This document shows, in pieces, positions 27,795-35,707 of a stretch of DNA of 61,638 nt. Origin of the DNA: Amphritea sp. 1_MG-2023. GTDB taxonomy: Bacteria > Pseudomonadota > Gammaproteobacteria > Pseudomonadales > Balneatricaceae. The translations under genes were made by a program, and so were the position numbers. Numbering within the stretch: position 1 is the first letter of the stretch; each line of letters begins with the position of its first letter. The stretch is taken from contig NZ_JAUOQE010000028.1 in the NCBI RefSeq assembly GCF_030547545.1, forward strand, positions 1-61,638. Reading direction: 5' to 3'. Under the pieces are notes generated by a model. The model saw only the letters and a program-made list of their open reading frames with translations. It was not told the origin of the DNA and did not search any database.

Positions 27795-28811
27795 TTAGTT
27801 CGAAGCTACGTTCTTCGCTATTGCTGCACGATACTCTGCCAGTAACTTTTCACCTCTTGGCCCCATTTTTTCAAGCCATTCTTGAATAATCGGTTGAGCC
27901 GAAGATTTCAACTCAGAACGAAAGCTAGTCGGTACATCTTCCACGACGATCAATCCTTTACCTCGTGCCTCAGCATAGGTTTCCTCAACAATACCCTTCA
28001 AACCTGTCCACAAGTGCGCTTCAGTTTCAGCCGCCGCATCAGTCACTGCTTGCTGTAATTCAGGTGATAAGTCATTCCAGGTATCCAAATTAATCGTCAC
28101 CAAATTTATCGTGCTATCGTAATTCAGTGCCGTAAAGTGCGACACATAATCATTAAAACTACCACTTAAACCGGCTTCGATGGAGGTAAGTACGCCATCA
28201 ATACCACCGGTACTCAACTGCGGTACAATATCAGCCCAACTCAACTGAATCGGTGCAGAACCTGCATTACGAAACACTTTCGTGCCATTAACATCATAAG
28301 TCCGCATTTTAAGATTATTAACGACATCATTATTGATTAAAGCTTCTTTGCCCCATAAGCCACTGGAAAGCCAAGGTGAAGAATATAATAGTTTTTGATT
28401 ATATTTAGTTAAGACTCGTTGATACTCCGGTTTGGCCACATTATATAATGTTTTGGCTTCCTCAATATTGGAACTTAAGAAAGGCAACGATGACAATAAA
28501 AAAATAGGATCGATACCGCCCAATGGGGGAATAAACGTATTCGCCAAGACCACAGCACCATCACCAACGGCATCTAATTGATCTTTCGATTTAAAACCTA
28601 AAGCCCCACCAAAATGATGAGCAATTTCAATCTCACCATTTGATTTATCTTTTAAAACAGCGGCAAAATATTTATCACCTTCCCCTTGAACTGATGTAGC
28701 AGGATATTCATCAGGCATATCCCAAACTACTGGCGCAGCATTAACAGGGAATGTTAAGGCAGCGGTAAAAACGGCTGACAAGCCTAATTGTGTAATTATT
28801 TTTTTAATCAT
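27795..28811 (-). CDS. TRAP transporter substrate-binding protein (DctP family)
   Basis: This 338-aa periplasmic binding protein has a cleavable signal peptide (ending PVNAA). DctP-fold marks are the early VVWDMPDEYPATSVQGEGDK, the ligand-contacting Arg in KMRTYDVNGTKVFRNAGSAP, and STGGIDGVLTS. DctP proteins bind organic acids or zwitterions such as ectoine, usually through the conserved Arg and a carboxylate. This limits the likely substrate of the block to a carboxylate-bearing compound. It is first in its transporter operon. Confidence 0.94.
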   Translation of the reverse strand: MIKKIITQLGLSAVFTAALTFPVNAAPVVWDMPDEYPATSVQGEGDKYFAAVLKDKSNGEIEIAHHFGGALGFKSKDQLDAVGDGAVVLANTFIPPLGGIDPIFLLSSLPFLSSNIEEAKTLYNVAKPEYQRVLTKYNQKLLYSSPWLSSGLWGKEALINNDVVNNLKMRTYDVNGTKVFRNAGSAPIQLSWADIVPQLSTGGIDGVLTSIEAGLSGSFNDYVSHFTALNYDSTINLVTINLDTWNDLSPELQQAVTDAAAETEAHLWTGLKGIVEETYAEARGKGLIVVEDVPTSFRSELKSSAQPIIQEWLEKMGPRGEKLLAEYRAAIAKNVASN

Positions 28812-29204
28812 ATCTATTTCCTACTAAGGTAGAATTACTTCTCACAGTAATTCATGATTCTTGTTAATAATCAGAACCGGTGTTTCATAACAACGCTTAA
28901 CGCCGCTAAACCACCTTAAAACTTCCGACCAATACTTAGACACAAATCAATAATGTCATAATTTCTTCTAGTTACCATGAAACGATTCTCAGCACTCTAT
29001 GAGATTAATTCACAGTAGTTAAAAACATGCGCAACCAGAGTGCGAATAAATAAAGATGGCACAAAAAAGGTGCGCAAATATCTATTTACATAAAGTAAAA
29101 AATGAATAAAAATAGACAAATAAAGGCGCTAAGCCGCGTGATACGGACCTTTAGAGAAGTATTACGATTATTAAGCGGTGCATGGTTGAATAAAAGTAAC
29201 TGTA
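28812..29204. other. AT-rich intergenic region between dctP and the LysR gene
   Basis: No gene was found in these 393 bases. Both flanking genes are on the minus strand, so the region should hold the dctP promoter and possibly a LysR site. No promoter could be assigned with confidence. A TGGCAC followed by GGTGC near 29070 has the wrong spacing for sigma-54. Confidence 0.6.
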
Positions 29205-30113
29205 TTATGAAGAGAAGTTGTTTTCAGCTTCCGAAAAAATCCAATCTATAAACGTTTCCATATTGGGAGTCAACTGTATATTTTCTGGATATATCAAGTA
29301 ATAACCATACGTATCCAAACAGGTCTCAAATAATTGTACCAACACCCCCTCATCCAACTCTTTTCTCAGCAAGGTAGGACAACCCAACATGATACCTTGA
29401 CCATTCAGTATTGATTGAATTCGAACATTCGTATCATCAATAATTAGATTCGCTTTACAGTTGACACTACCCACACCTGATTTTTCCAACCAAGCATCCC
29501 ACGCCGAACGATCCTCATCATGTATCAAGGTATGGTCACTTAATTCAGCGGGACTTTTTGGGCGCCCATGCTGTTCAATCAAACAAGCTCCACAGACAGG
29601 TGTAAGATCTCCAGGTATTAAAAGCTTAGCCTCCATCCCTGGCCAATCTCCTTTACCCCAGACAATCGCAATATCGATATGGTCCCTCATAAAATCAGGC
29701 ATTTTTATATTATGAATCAGATCGATCTCTATCTGTGAATGCTTCCCCCAAAAACTATTTAAGCGTGGGGCTAACCAAGCACTCGACAAAAAAGGCCGTA
29801 ACGCAATACGAAGTGACTCGCGCCCCCTGTTCTGAAGAGTATCCTGTAAAGCCCTAGCGATCTGATCAAATGGACCTTCAAGAGAAGCATGCAGATGCGC
29901 GCCATCGATAGTCAGAGTTAGTGTTCGGTTTTGGCGAATAAACAACTTAAAACCAAGATATTCTTCCAACACCTTAACCTGATGACTCACCGCTGAGGGT
30001 GAAACCAGTAGGTCTTCAGCCGCTTTTGTAAAATTAAGGTAATGTCCTGCGATGACAAAGGTTTTTAACGCATTTAACAAAGGTAGATGAAGCATTACTA
30101 ACGGCCTCGGCAT
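29205..30113 (-). CDS. LysR-family transcriptional regulator (GcvA-like)
   Basis: This 302-aa LysR protein has an N-terminal winged helix (LTKAAEDLLV-type helix in FTKAAEDLLVSPSAVSHQVK) and a C-terminal effector domain. The opening LPLLNALKTF is typical of GcvA-like regulators. A start six codons in, at 30095, is also possible. It is at the edge of the catabolic block and most likely controls the TRAP and Rieske operons; this rests on position. MITE copy 2 lies 33 bp upstream of its start. Confidence 0.93.
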   Translation of the reverse strand: MPRPLVMLHLPLLNALKTFVIAGHYLNFTKAAEDLLVSPSAVSHQVKVLEEYLGFKLFIRQNRTLTLTIDGAHLHASLEGPFDQIARALQDTLQNRGRESLRIALRPFLSSAWLAPRLNSFWGKHSQIEIDLIHNIKMPDFMRDHIDIAIVWGKGDWPGMEAKLLIPGDLTPVCGACLIEQHGRPKSPAELSDHTLIHDEDRSAWDAWLEKSGVGSVNCKANLIIDDTNVRIQSILNGQGIMLGCPTLLRKELDEGVLVQLFETCLDTYGYYLIYPENIQLTPNMETFIDWIFSEAENNFSS

Positions 30114-30145
30114 AACGTAAGTATCAAATGAACAAAGTATATAGA

Positions 30146-30416
30146 TTAGGGAAGGTGCGAATAAGTCAATTACGCCTCTGGCTTACAGAGAAGCTGGAGA
30201 TCAAGGCAACCGTTACAGGCATACTGGTTGTACGTCGAAAAATGTTAACGCTGAGATCCTGCTTCTCTGAAAGCCCCGAAGGGCGGACATTAGAATGGTC
30301 ATCTACTTTGTCAGCCAGCTTGAAAAGGTCCAGACATTTCGCTGCACTGGCTTTCGCGGATCTGGCTATTCTAATGTCCGCAGAGAACATGACGGACTTA
30401 TCCGCACCTTCCTTAG
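30146..30416. mobile_element. IS5-like MITE, copy 2 (263 bp plus TTAG target duplication)
   Basis: The element runs 30150-30412 with inverted ends GGAAGGTGCGAATAAG and its near-complement. TTAG occurs at 30146-30149 and 30413-30416 as a target duplication. Length equals copy 1, and only scattered bases differ. It lies in the promoter region of the LysR gene, so it could affect that gene's expression. The short minus-strand ORF inside has no known domain and is not called a gene. Confidence 0.92.
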
Positions 30417-30914
30417 TTAGATCACAACGGGCCTAGTATCAAATACCTTTTATAATTAGCCGTAATGACCGAATAAGAATGATAATAACTCTGTATCACC
30501 ATGCTACCACAGTTCTCAACGAACCAGTGTTCAAATTAACGTTCAAGATACCCGCATAGCACCACGTGGGTAAAGCCATTTTAGGTGGTAAGCATCCTTA
30601 GCGTATCCTGCCTCCTCAAGGGCACTACTCACCGAGATAAGCAAAGAATTAAGCCGGAAAATCATTAACATACCCTTTTTTGGTCATCAGTGACGCTGAG
30701 CCCAGCGCTTTCTAAGCTGTATGACAGTGAACGTTTAATTGACGATTCAATCGCCAACGACTATTGCGCTCTGAGTCCGGTTCAGAGCCTAGATGACTGA
30801 CGATAGTGCTGAAAACCACGCGTACTAATATGAGAAATCATATGAAACAGTCATCAGACAAATCAAATAAATCAATTATAGTTGTAAAAAATCAGTAGCA
30901 AAAAGGCACCACCT
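30417..30914. other. Gene-free region between MITE copy 2 and repeat B
   Basis: About 500 bases with no open frame or RNA recognised. The base composition looks like decayed coding or mobile-element sequence, but no family could be identified. Confidence 0.5.
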
Positions 30915-31014
30915 GAACAATCTCGGCCTTAAGTCCCCCTTTCTCGTACGCTTTTTCCTCTTACGCTTTTGAAAGACATCGACTTTCATCTTAAAGCTCT
31001 TTCAGCTGAGCCAT
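30915..31014. repeat. Dispersed ~100-bp repeat B, copy 2
   Basis: Second copy of the repeat at 17890-17986, with a few substitutions and small indels. With the two MITEs, it brackets the catabolic block on both sides in the same order and orientation. It lies about 210 bp before the aldehyde dehydrogenase gene. Confidence 0.75.
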
Positions 31015-31225
31015 CAAAGCGCATCTTTGAGTAACGTGATTTTTCGGGGGGATTATCCATCCACTTGCGCTCAGCGAACTTCACTCAAATAACCTATAGC
31101 CAAGCAACGACGGTATAGCCTTTAACGATACCCCCTCCAGAAATTATGTATTTTTTCCTTGTTTCATCTATCGCTAGCATGAAATGCAAATAGTTAAATC
31201 ATTGTTTCTTACAAGGGCTTAAACC

Positions 31226-32770
31226 ATGAGCATGACTTTTCTTGAAAACCTAGGCATTAATCAGCTCAAGTCGGAGAACGTCTATTACAGTGTAATCGGC
31301 AGCGATCTCCGTCAGACCGGCGAAGGCAGTGAATTTGCTGTTACCTCTCCTATCAATGGTATGGAAGTCGCTCGTTTTAAAAACGCGACACCGGCTCAGT
31401 TAGAGCAGGTAATCATCACGGCTGAAGAAGCCTTTAAAGCGTTCTGTACGATTCCAGCACCTCTGCGGGGTGAGCTGGTTCGGCGTATCGGTAATCTGGC
31501 GCGTGAACACAAAGAAGATCTGGCTAAAGTTATTACCCTAGAATCCGGCAAGATCATGGCGGAAGCGCTGGGTGAAGTTCAGGAATGGATCGATGTCTGT
31601 GACTTTGCTGTCGGTCTGTCACGTCAATTGCACGGTAAAACCATTGTCAGTGAACGTCCTGGACATCGCATGATGGAACAGTGGCAGCCTCTGGGGCCAG
31701 TGGCTGTTATTACTGCATTTAACTTCCCCATGGCGGTTTGGGCATGGAATACCATGATTGGACTGGTTTGTGGCGATACGATGGTCTTGAAGCCATCGGA
31801 GAAAGCCCCATTGTGCGCCCTCGCATGTCAGGCGATATTGGAAAAAGCGTTGCAGAGCATGCCTAACATTCCTCGTGGAATCTTCAGTGTTATCATCGGC
31901 GATCGTGATATCGGTCAACTCATCGCGACTGACAAGCGCTTCCCGTTGGTATCCGCGACCGGCTCTACCCGCATGGGTCGTAGCGTCGGTGAAGCCGTTG
32001 GCGCTCGGCTTGGCCGCTCGCTACTTGAGTTAGGTGGCAATAACGCCATGATCGTAACGGCAACAGCCGATCTGGATCTGGCATTACGTGCGATCGTCTT
32101 CTCCGCTGCCGGCACTGCCGGTCAACGTTGTACCACTCTGCGGCGCTTAATTACCCATACTTCAGTTAAAGCCGATCTAATACAACGTCTTAAGAAGTCT
32201 TATGCCTCCCTTACCATCGGCGATCCTACTGTCGACGGTAATCTCGTCGGGCCTTTGATCGATCAGTGTAGTTTCGCTGCGATGCAAAACGCCTTAACGG
32301 CAGCGCAAGAGCAAGGCGGTGAAGTGCTGTTCGGTGGCGAGCGTGTGACTGTTGGGGTACCCGACGGCGGTTACTATGTGCGTCCCGCTATTGTTAGCAT
32401 TCGTCATGATGCTCCGGTGGTGCATCAAGAAACTTTCGCCCCCATTCTGTATGTACTGACCTACACCACCATGACACAAGCGATCGACATTCAAAATGAA
32501 GTACCACAGGGCCTATCTTCCGCTATCTTTACTGAAAGCATGCGCGAAGCCGAACTATTCGTATCTGCTGCGGGTTCCGACTGTGGTATCGCTAACGTTA
32601 ATATCGGTACTTCCGGTGCTGAAATCGGTGGTGCCTTCGGGGGTGAAAAAGAGACCGGCGGTGGCCGTGAATCAGGTTCAGATGCATGGAAAGCTTACAT
32701 GCGTCGTACCACCAATACGATTAACTACGGCGGTGAATTGCCGTTGGCTCAGGGTATCGTGTTCGAATAA
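31226..32770 (+). CDS. ALDH7-family aldehyde dehydrogenase (2-aminoadipate-6-semialdehyde dehydrogenase, AmaB-like)
   Basis: This 514-aa enzyme matches the ALDH7 (antiquitin/AmaB) subgroup, which oxidises alpha-aminoadipate semialdehyde (piperideine-6-carboxylate) in lysine breakdown. The catalytic Glu is in LELGGNNA and the Cys in AGQRCTTLRR. The C-terminal GTSGAEIGGAFGGEKETGGG and ESGSDAWKAYMRR are specific to ALDH7. A decayed MocR-type gene fragment lies just downstream, and an Lrp regulator follows, both consistent with amino-acid catabolism. Gene identity within ALDH7 is likely, not proven. Confidence 0.9.
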   Translation: MSMTFLENLGINQLKSENVYYSVIGSDLRQTGEGSEFAVTSPINGMEVARFKNATPAQLEQVIITAEEAFKAFCTIPAPLRGELVRRIGNLAREHKEDLAKVITLESGKIMAEALGEVQEWIDVCDFAVGLSRQLHGKTIVSERPGHRMMEQWQPLGPVAVITAFNFPMAVWAWNTMIGLVCGDTMVLKPSEKAPLCALACQAILEKALQSMPNIPRGIFSVIIGDRDIGQLIATDKRFPLVSATGSTRMGRSVGEAVGARLGRSLLELGGNNAMIVTATADLDLALRAIVFSAAGTAGQRCTTLRRLITHTSVKADLIQRLKKSYASLTIGDPTVDGNLVGPLIDQCSFAAMQNALTAAQEQGGEVLFGGERVTVGVPDGGYYVRPAIVSIRHDAPVVHQETFAPILYVLTYTTMTQAIDIQNEVPQGLSSAIFTESMREAELFVSAAGSDCGIANVNIGTSGAEIGGAFGGEKETGGGRESGSDAWKAYMRRTTNTINYGGELPLAQGIVFE

Positions 32771-32783
32771 TAACTTGATACGT

Positions 32784-32812
32784 TTACAAGCCCCCTTGTG
32801 GCAGGCTTGTAA
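32784..32812 (+). terminator. Probable terminator of the aldehyde dehydrogenase gene
   Basis: TTACAAGCC (32784-32792) pairs with GGCTTGTAA (32804-32812). The T-run after it is weak (GCTTTAGC). Confidence 0.45.
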
Positions 32813-32846
32813 GCTTTAGCTCATCACCTCGCTTGCTTGAAAACGC

Positions 32847-33074
32847 TCAATAAAGCGGCTGACGGATAGCCGGTGCGCTCACCAGAACCTGCTTTAACAC
32901 AGTAAGCCCGTTTTCAAGAGATTTACGTGTTTCGGGTGTCGTGAGTGCCACTCGAATAGCCGTAGCTTCTTTAACGCGACTGTGAGCAAAATGATAAGAA
33001 TCGATACAGTTAATATTTTCTGCTTTCAGCGCTGTAATAAAATCTGTAACACACCATCGTGCGGATAGAGATAA
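32847..33074 (-). pseudogene. 3' fragment of a MocR/GntR-type (aminotransferase-fold) gene
   Basis: One minus-strand frame stays open for about 76 codons, ending at a stop at 32847. The translation includes DFITALKAENINCIDSYHFA, EATAIRVALTTPETRK and SLENGLTVLKQVL, the pattern of the C-terminal end of MocR-family regulators (aminotransferase fold). No start, DNA-binding domain or catalytic region exists upstream; the frame runs into a GGGCTTA tandem repeat. It is read as the remnant of a regulator that may once have controlled the neighbouring ALDH gene. Confidence 0.65.
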
Positions 33075-33083
33075 CCAGATAAA

Positions 33084-33120
33084 GGGCTTAGGGCTTAGGG
33101 CTTAGGGCTTAGGGCTTAGG
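33084..33120. repeat. Tandem heptamer (GGGCTTA), five units
   Basis: Five perfect GGGCTTA units plus GG run from 33084 to 33120. It abuts the broken MocR fragment. Such perfect short repeats change copy number by slipped replication; here it lies in non-coding, decayed sequence, so no phase-variable gene is indicated. Confidence 0.95.
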
Positions 33121-33278
33121 AATCAGATCATCAACAATGTAGTCGTCAAGCATCGTGTGATGCGATAAAAAGTATTGATGGGATTGATATTGAAACTATC
33201 TGATTGGGTATGAGCTCACGCTGTGCTAATCGTTGTACTAATAACAGCCGTCTGTAGCGCCCTGTCGACACAAACTAG

Positions 33279-33420
33279 AATCAATTTCCCGTTGCTGCTG
33301 TTCAACCGGTAGAATCCTGCGTCCACGGCGCAATGCCGTCAGTCGATAACATCACGGGCGTCATCAAGTCTAAGTGTTTCTATAAAGGTACTCCCGATGT
33401 CATCGGGTATACGGTAAAAG
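33279..33420 (+). pseudogene. Truncated duplicate of the SEC-C gene leader and first codons
   Basis: This stretch matches the leader and first ~15 codons of the SEC-C gene at 35234 (aligned region about 35148-35285). Shared parts include GTAGAATCCTGC, the ACGGC...GCCGT hairpin, GTCAGTCGATAACAT and TCTAAGTGTTTCTATAAAGG. The start codon is lost (ATG became AAG) and the frame breaks soon after. It is a dead partial duplication about 1.9 kb from the intact copy. The rest of 33121-33560 shows no gene. Confidence 0.85.
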
Positions 33421-33560
33421 TCCTACTGCAGGCGTGCGATAACCACAACGCAATATCCCCTAGGTATGGCTCACCTAATTAATAAGTGAGCAATTGATAG
33501 TGACTGCTCAATCACTGACTTCTCTTGTCACACGCGATGCAGTTTATCCATCTATGAGGG

Positions 33561-34043
33561 TTAGAGTACCTCAATCCCCTCTTTCGATAATGGCAATGCG
33601 GTTTTATAACTGACTTGTTTAAGGGCAAAACTCGAACGGATATTAGCCACTCCGGGGATCTTGGTTAGCTTGGTCAAGATCAGCTTTTCCAACGCTAGAA
33701 TATCGGGCACTAACACACGCATCAGATAATCTTCATCGCCTGTCATCAAGTAACACTCCATCACTTCGGCGCAATTAGCTACTGCTGTCTCAAAGACGTG
33801 AAGCGCATCTTCATCTTGTTTTTCAAGACTCACATGAATAAACACATTGACTCGTAAGCCAAGCTTAGCAGCAGAGACTAACGAAACCTTGCCATTGAGT
33901 ACGCCTAACTCCTCCATTTTTTTAACACGATTAAAACACGGTGTTGCTGAAAGGTTCACCCTTTCGGCCAATTCTGCGTTGGTGATATCAGCATTGTTTT
34001 GCAGTTGATTAAGAATGGCAATGTCTTTCCTATCCAGACGCAT
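33561..34043 (-). CDS. Lrp/AsnC-family transcriptional regulator
   Basis: The 160-aa protein has the Lrp-type helix-turn-helix ([20 protein letters not shown]) at the N-terminus and an RAM effector-binding domain ([20 protein letters not shown]). These proteins sense amino acids. It is divergent from an EamA exporter at 34181, a common pairing in which the regulator controls export of its own ligand. Confidence 0.95.
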   Translation of the reverse strand: MRLDRKDIAILNQLQNNADITNAELAERVNLSATPCFNRVKKMEELGVLNGKVSLVSAAKLGLRVNVFIHVSLEKQDEDALHVFETAVANCAEVMECYLMTGDEDYLMRVLVPDILALEKLILTKLTKIPGVANIRSSFALKQVSYKTALPLSKEGIEVL

Positions 34044-34180
34044 AAGATAAATATTCCTAAAAAAAAGATTTATGAAGATAATTTATACTGCAATCAGCGC
34101 TTTTAACACCTTTAAAAGAAACTTTCTTTAGAACATGAGGCGTATCATCTTCTTAGTCATTAACGAGGTGGATAGGCATC

Positions 34181-35131
34181 ATGGAACACTTAAATACACT
34201 TAACAGACATTTGAAAATTGACTCACTGCCTCAATTATCTGCCACGACAAAAGCGATGTTAGTGTTATTTGTTGCGATTATTATTTGGGGCGGTAACTGG
34301 CCCGTCATGAAAGCCGGTCTCGATCATATCACGCCTTTGTGGTTCTCCATGATACGCTTTGCGTTAGGGGCTGCCACGCTCTTTGCCTTTCAAATTAGCA
34401 CCAAAAAGCTTTATATTCCTCGCCGCAGCGATCTGCCATTAATTTTGAGTATCGGCTTAGTGCAGATGATGATTTTCACGGCCTTAGGCGCCATGGCAAT
34501 GACCCAAGTTGCCGCAGGACGGTCCGCCGTTTTAGCCTATACAACCCCACTCTGGGTGTTACCTCTATCGATTATTTTGTTTCATGAGACCCCCTCCAAA
34601 CAACAGATCATTGCCACATTGCTTGGCTTATCCGGCGTGATTGCCTTATTTAACCCGTTTAGCTTTGATTGGCATAATTCATCGCTCTTATTTGCCAATG
34701 GCATGCTCTTGTTAGCCGCATTTTGCTGGAGTATCTGCATTTTACATCTGCGCCACACACGCTCGAAAGCAACAGCCTTTCAGTTAGCGCCCTGGCAAAT
34801 GCTGATAGCGACCCTTCCCTTAATTGTTCTCGCTTATGCGTTTGAAGGCCCTTTTACGGGGAATGGGAGTCTCGCTTTCTGGCAGATCTGCCTTTACCTT
34901 GGCCCACTAGCAACGGCATTTTGTTTTTGTGCCGTTAATGACGCGAGTCGCGTATTGGCCGGCGCAACGATGTCGACAGCGATTCTCGGCGTGCCCGTCA
35001 TCGGTTTATTATTTTCCACTTGGTTTCTCAATGAACCTCTTACACTCTCTCTCATCAGCGGAACAGCGTTAATTAGCGGAGGAATTTTCTTTCTTATTAT
35101 GAGCGCGAATAGACGAGACACTCAATCTTAA
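34181..35131 (+). CDS. EamA/DMT-family exporter
   Basis: The 316-aa inner-membrane protein has about ten hydrophobic helices in two EamA repeats; WGGNWPVMKAGLDHITPLWF is the classic start of the first repeat. Family members export amino acids or other small metabolites. The divergent Lrp regulator supports an amino-acid role. Confidence 0.92.
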   Translation: MEHLNTLNRHLKIDSLPQLSATTKAMLVLFVAIIIWGGNWPVMKAGLDHITPLWFSMIRFALGAATLFAFQISTKKLYIPRRSDLPLILSIGLVQMMIFTALGAMAMTQVAAGRSAVLAYTTPLWVLPLSIILFHETPSKQQIIATLLGLSGVIALFNPFSFDWHNSSLLFANGMLLLAAFCWSICILHLRHTRSKATAFQLAPWQMLIATLPLIVLAYAFEGPFTGNGSLAFWQICLYLGPLATAFCFCAVNDASRVLAGATMSTAILGVPVIGLLFSTWFLNEPLTLSLISGTALISGGIFFLIMSANRRDTQS

Positions 35132-35233
35132 ACAGACAACCACGTAATCAATTTCCTGTTGATACTGATTAACTGGTAGAATCCTGCTCCCACGGCGCAC
35201 TGCCGTCAGTCGATAACATTACAGGAGTCACCC

Positions 35234-35566
35234 ATGTCTAAGTGTTTCTATAAAGGTACTCCCGATATCATGGGTAACTACGGTAAGAGTGGTTACAACA
35301 CCAAAGCGAAAGTGAAGCTCGGCAGTGAAATGAGCCCATTATTGGTGAATGTCGCCACTGAACAGCGGCAGCAAGAAGTAGCCGCCCTAGCCGCCGAGCA
35401 TGATCTGATTGTCGATATTAGCGTTGATGTCAGCCGAGAGGAAAATATCTCTGCACTCACGGCGCTGCTGACAACACCGAAAACTGTGCAGAGTGAAAAA
35501 ACACCGGAAAGAAACGCGCCCTGTTCTTGCGGTAGCGGTAAGAAATTTAAAAAGTGTTGTGGCTAA
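35234..35566 (+). CDS. SEC-C metal-binding motif protein (PBPRA1643 family)
   Basis: This 110-aa protein ends with APCSCGSGKKFKKCCG, the SEC-C zinc-binding motif of the SecA tail. The N-terminal KCFYKGTPDIMGNYGKSGYN resembles the PBPRA1643 family of small SWIM/SEC-C proteins of marine gammaproteobacteria. Its function is unknown. The leader has a hairpin (ACGGC/GCCGT) preserved in the dead copy at 33279-33420. It starts at an ATG after a GGAG site. Confidence 0.88.
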   Translation: MSKCFYKGTPDIMGNYGKSGYNTKAKVKLGSEMSPLLVNVATEQRQQEVAALAAEHDLIVDISVDVSREENISALTALLTTPKTVQSEKTPERNAPCSCGSGKKFKKCCG

Positions 35567-35616
35567 ACATCCTTCGTTAGCCACAGCAACGAAGCTTAAC
35601 GTCGTCCTGTGTTTCA

Positions 35617-35647
35617 GGCTAGGCTACTCAGACCTAGCCAGCCTTTT
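35617..35647. terminator. Probable terminator after the SEC-C gene
   Basis: GGCTAGG (35617-35623) pairs with CCTAGCC (35633-35639), followed by AGCCTTTT. It may also serve sbcC from the other side. Confidence 0.55.
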
Positions 35648-35671
35648 CCTGATTTAAGCCACACGATTAAG

Positions 35672-35707
35672 CCTCTAAATTAGCCCCTAAATTAGCCCCT
35701 AAATTAA
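35672..35707. repeat. Three 12-bp tandem units overlapping the sbcC stop
   Basis: CCCCTAAATTAG-type units at 35672, 35684 and 35696. The last unit contains the sbcC stop codon, so the array is at the gene's end. Confidence 0.85.

Noticed and set aside
29068-29090. TGGCAC with GGTGC as a sigma-54 promoter between the TRAP and LysR genes
   Set aside because: The GG and GC are 14 nt apart rather than 12 and TTGC is missing.
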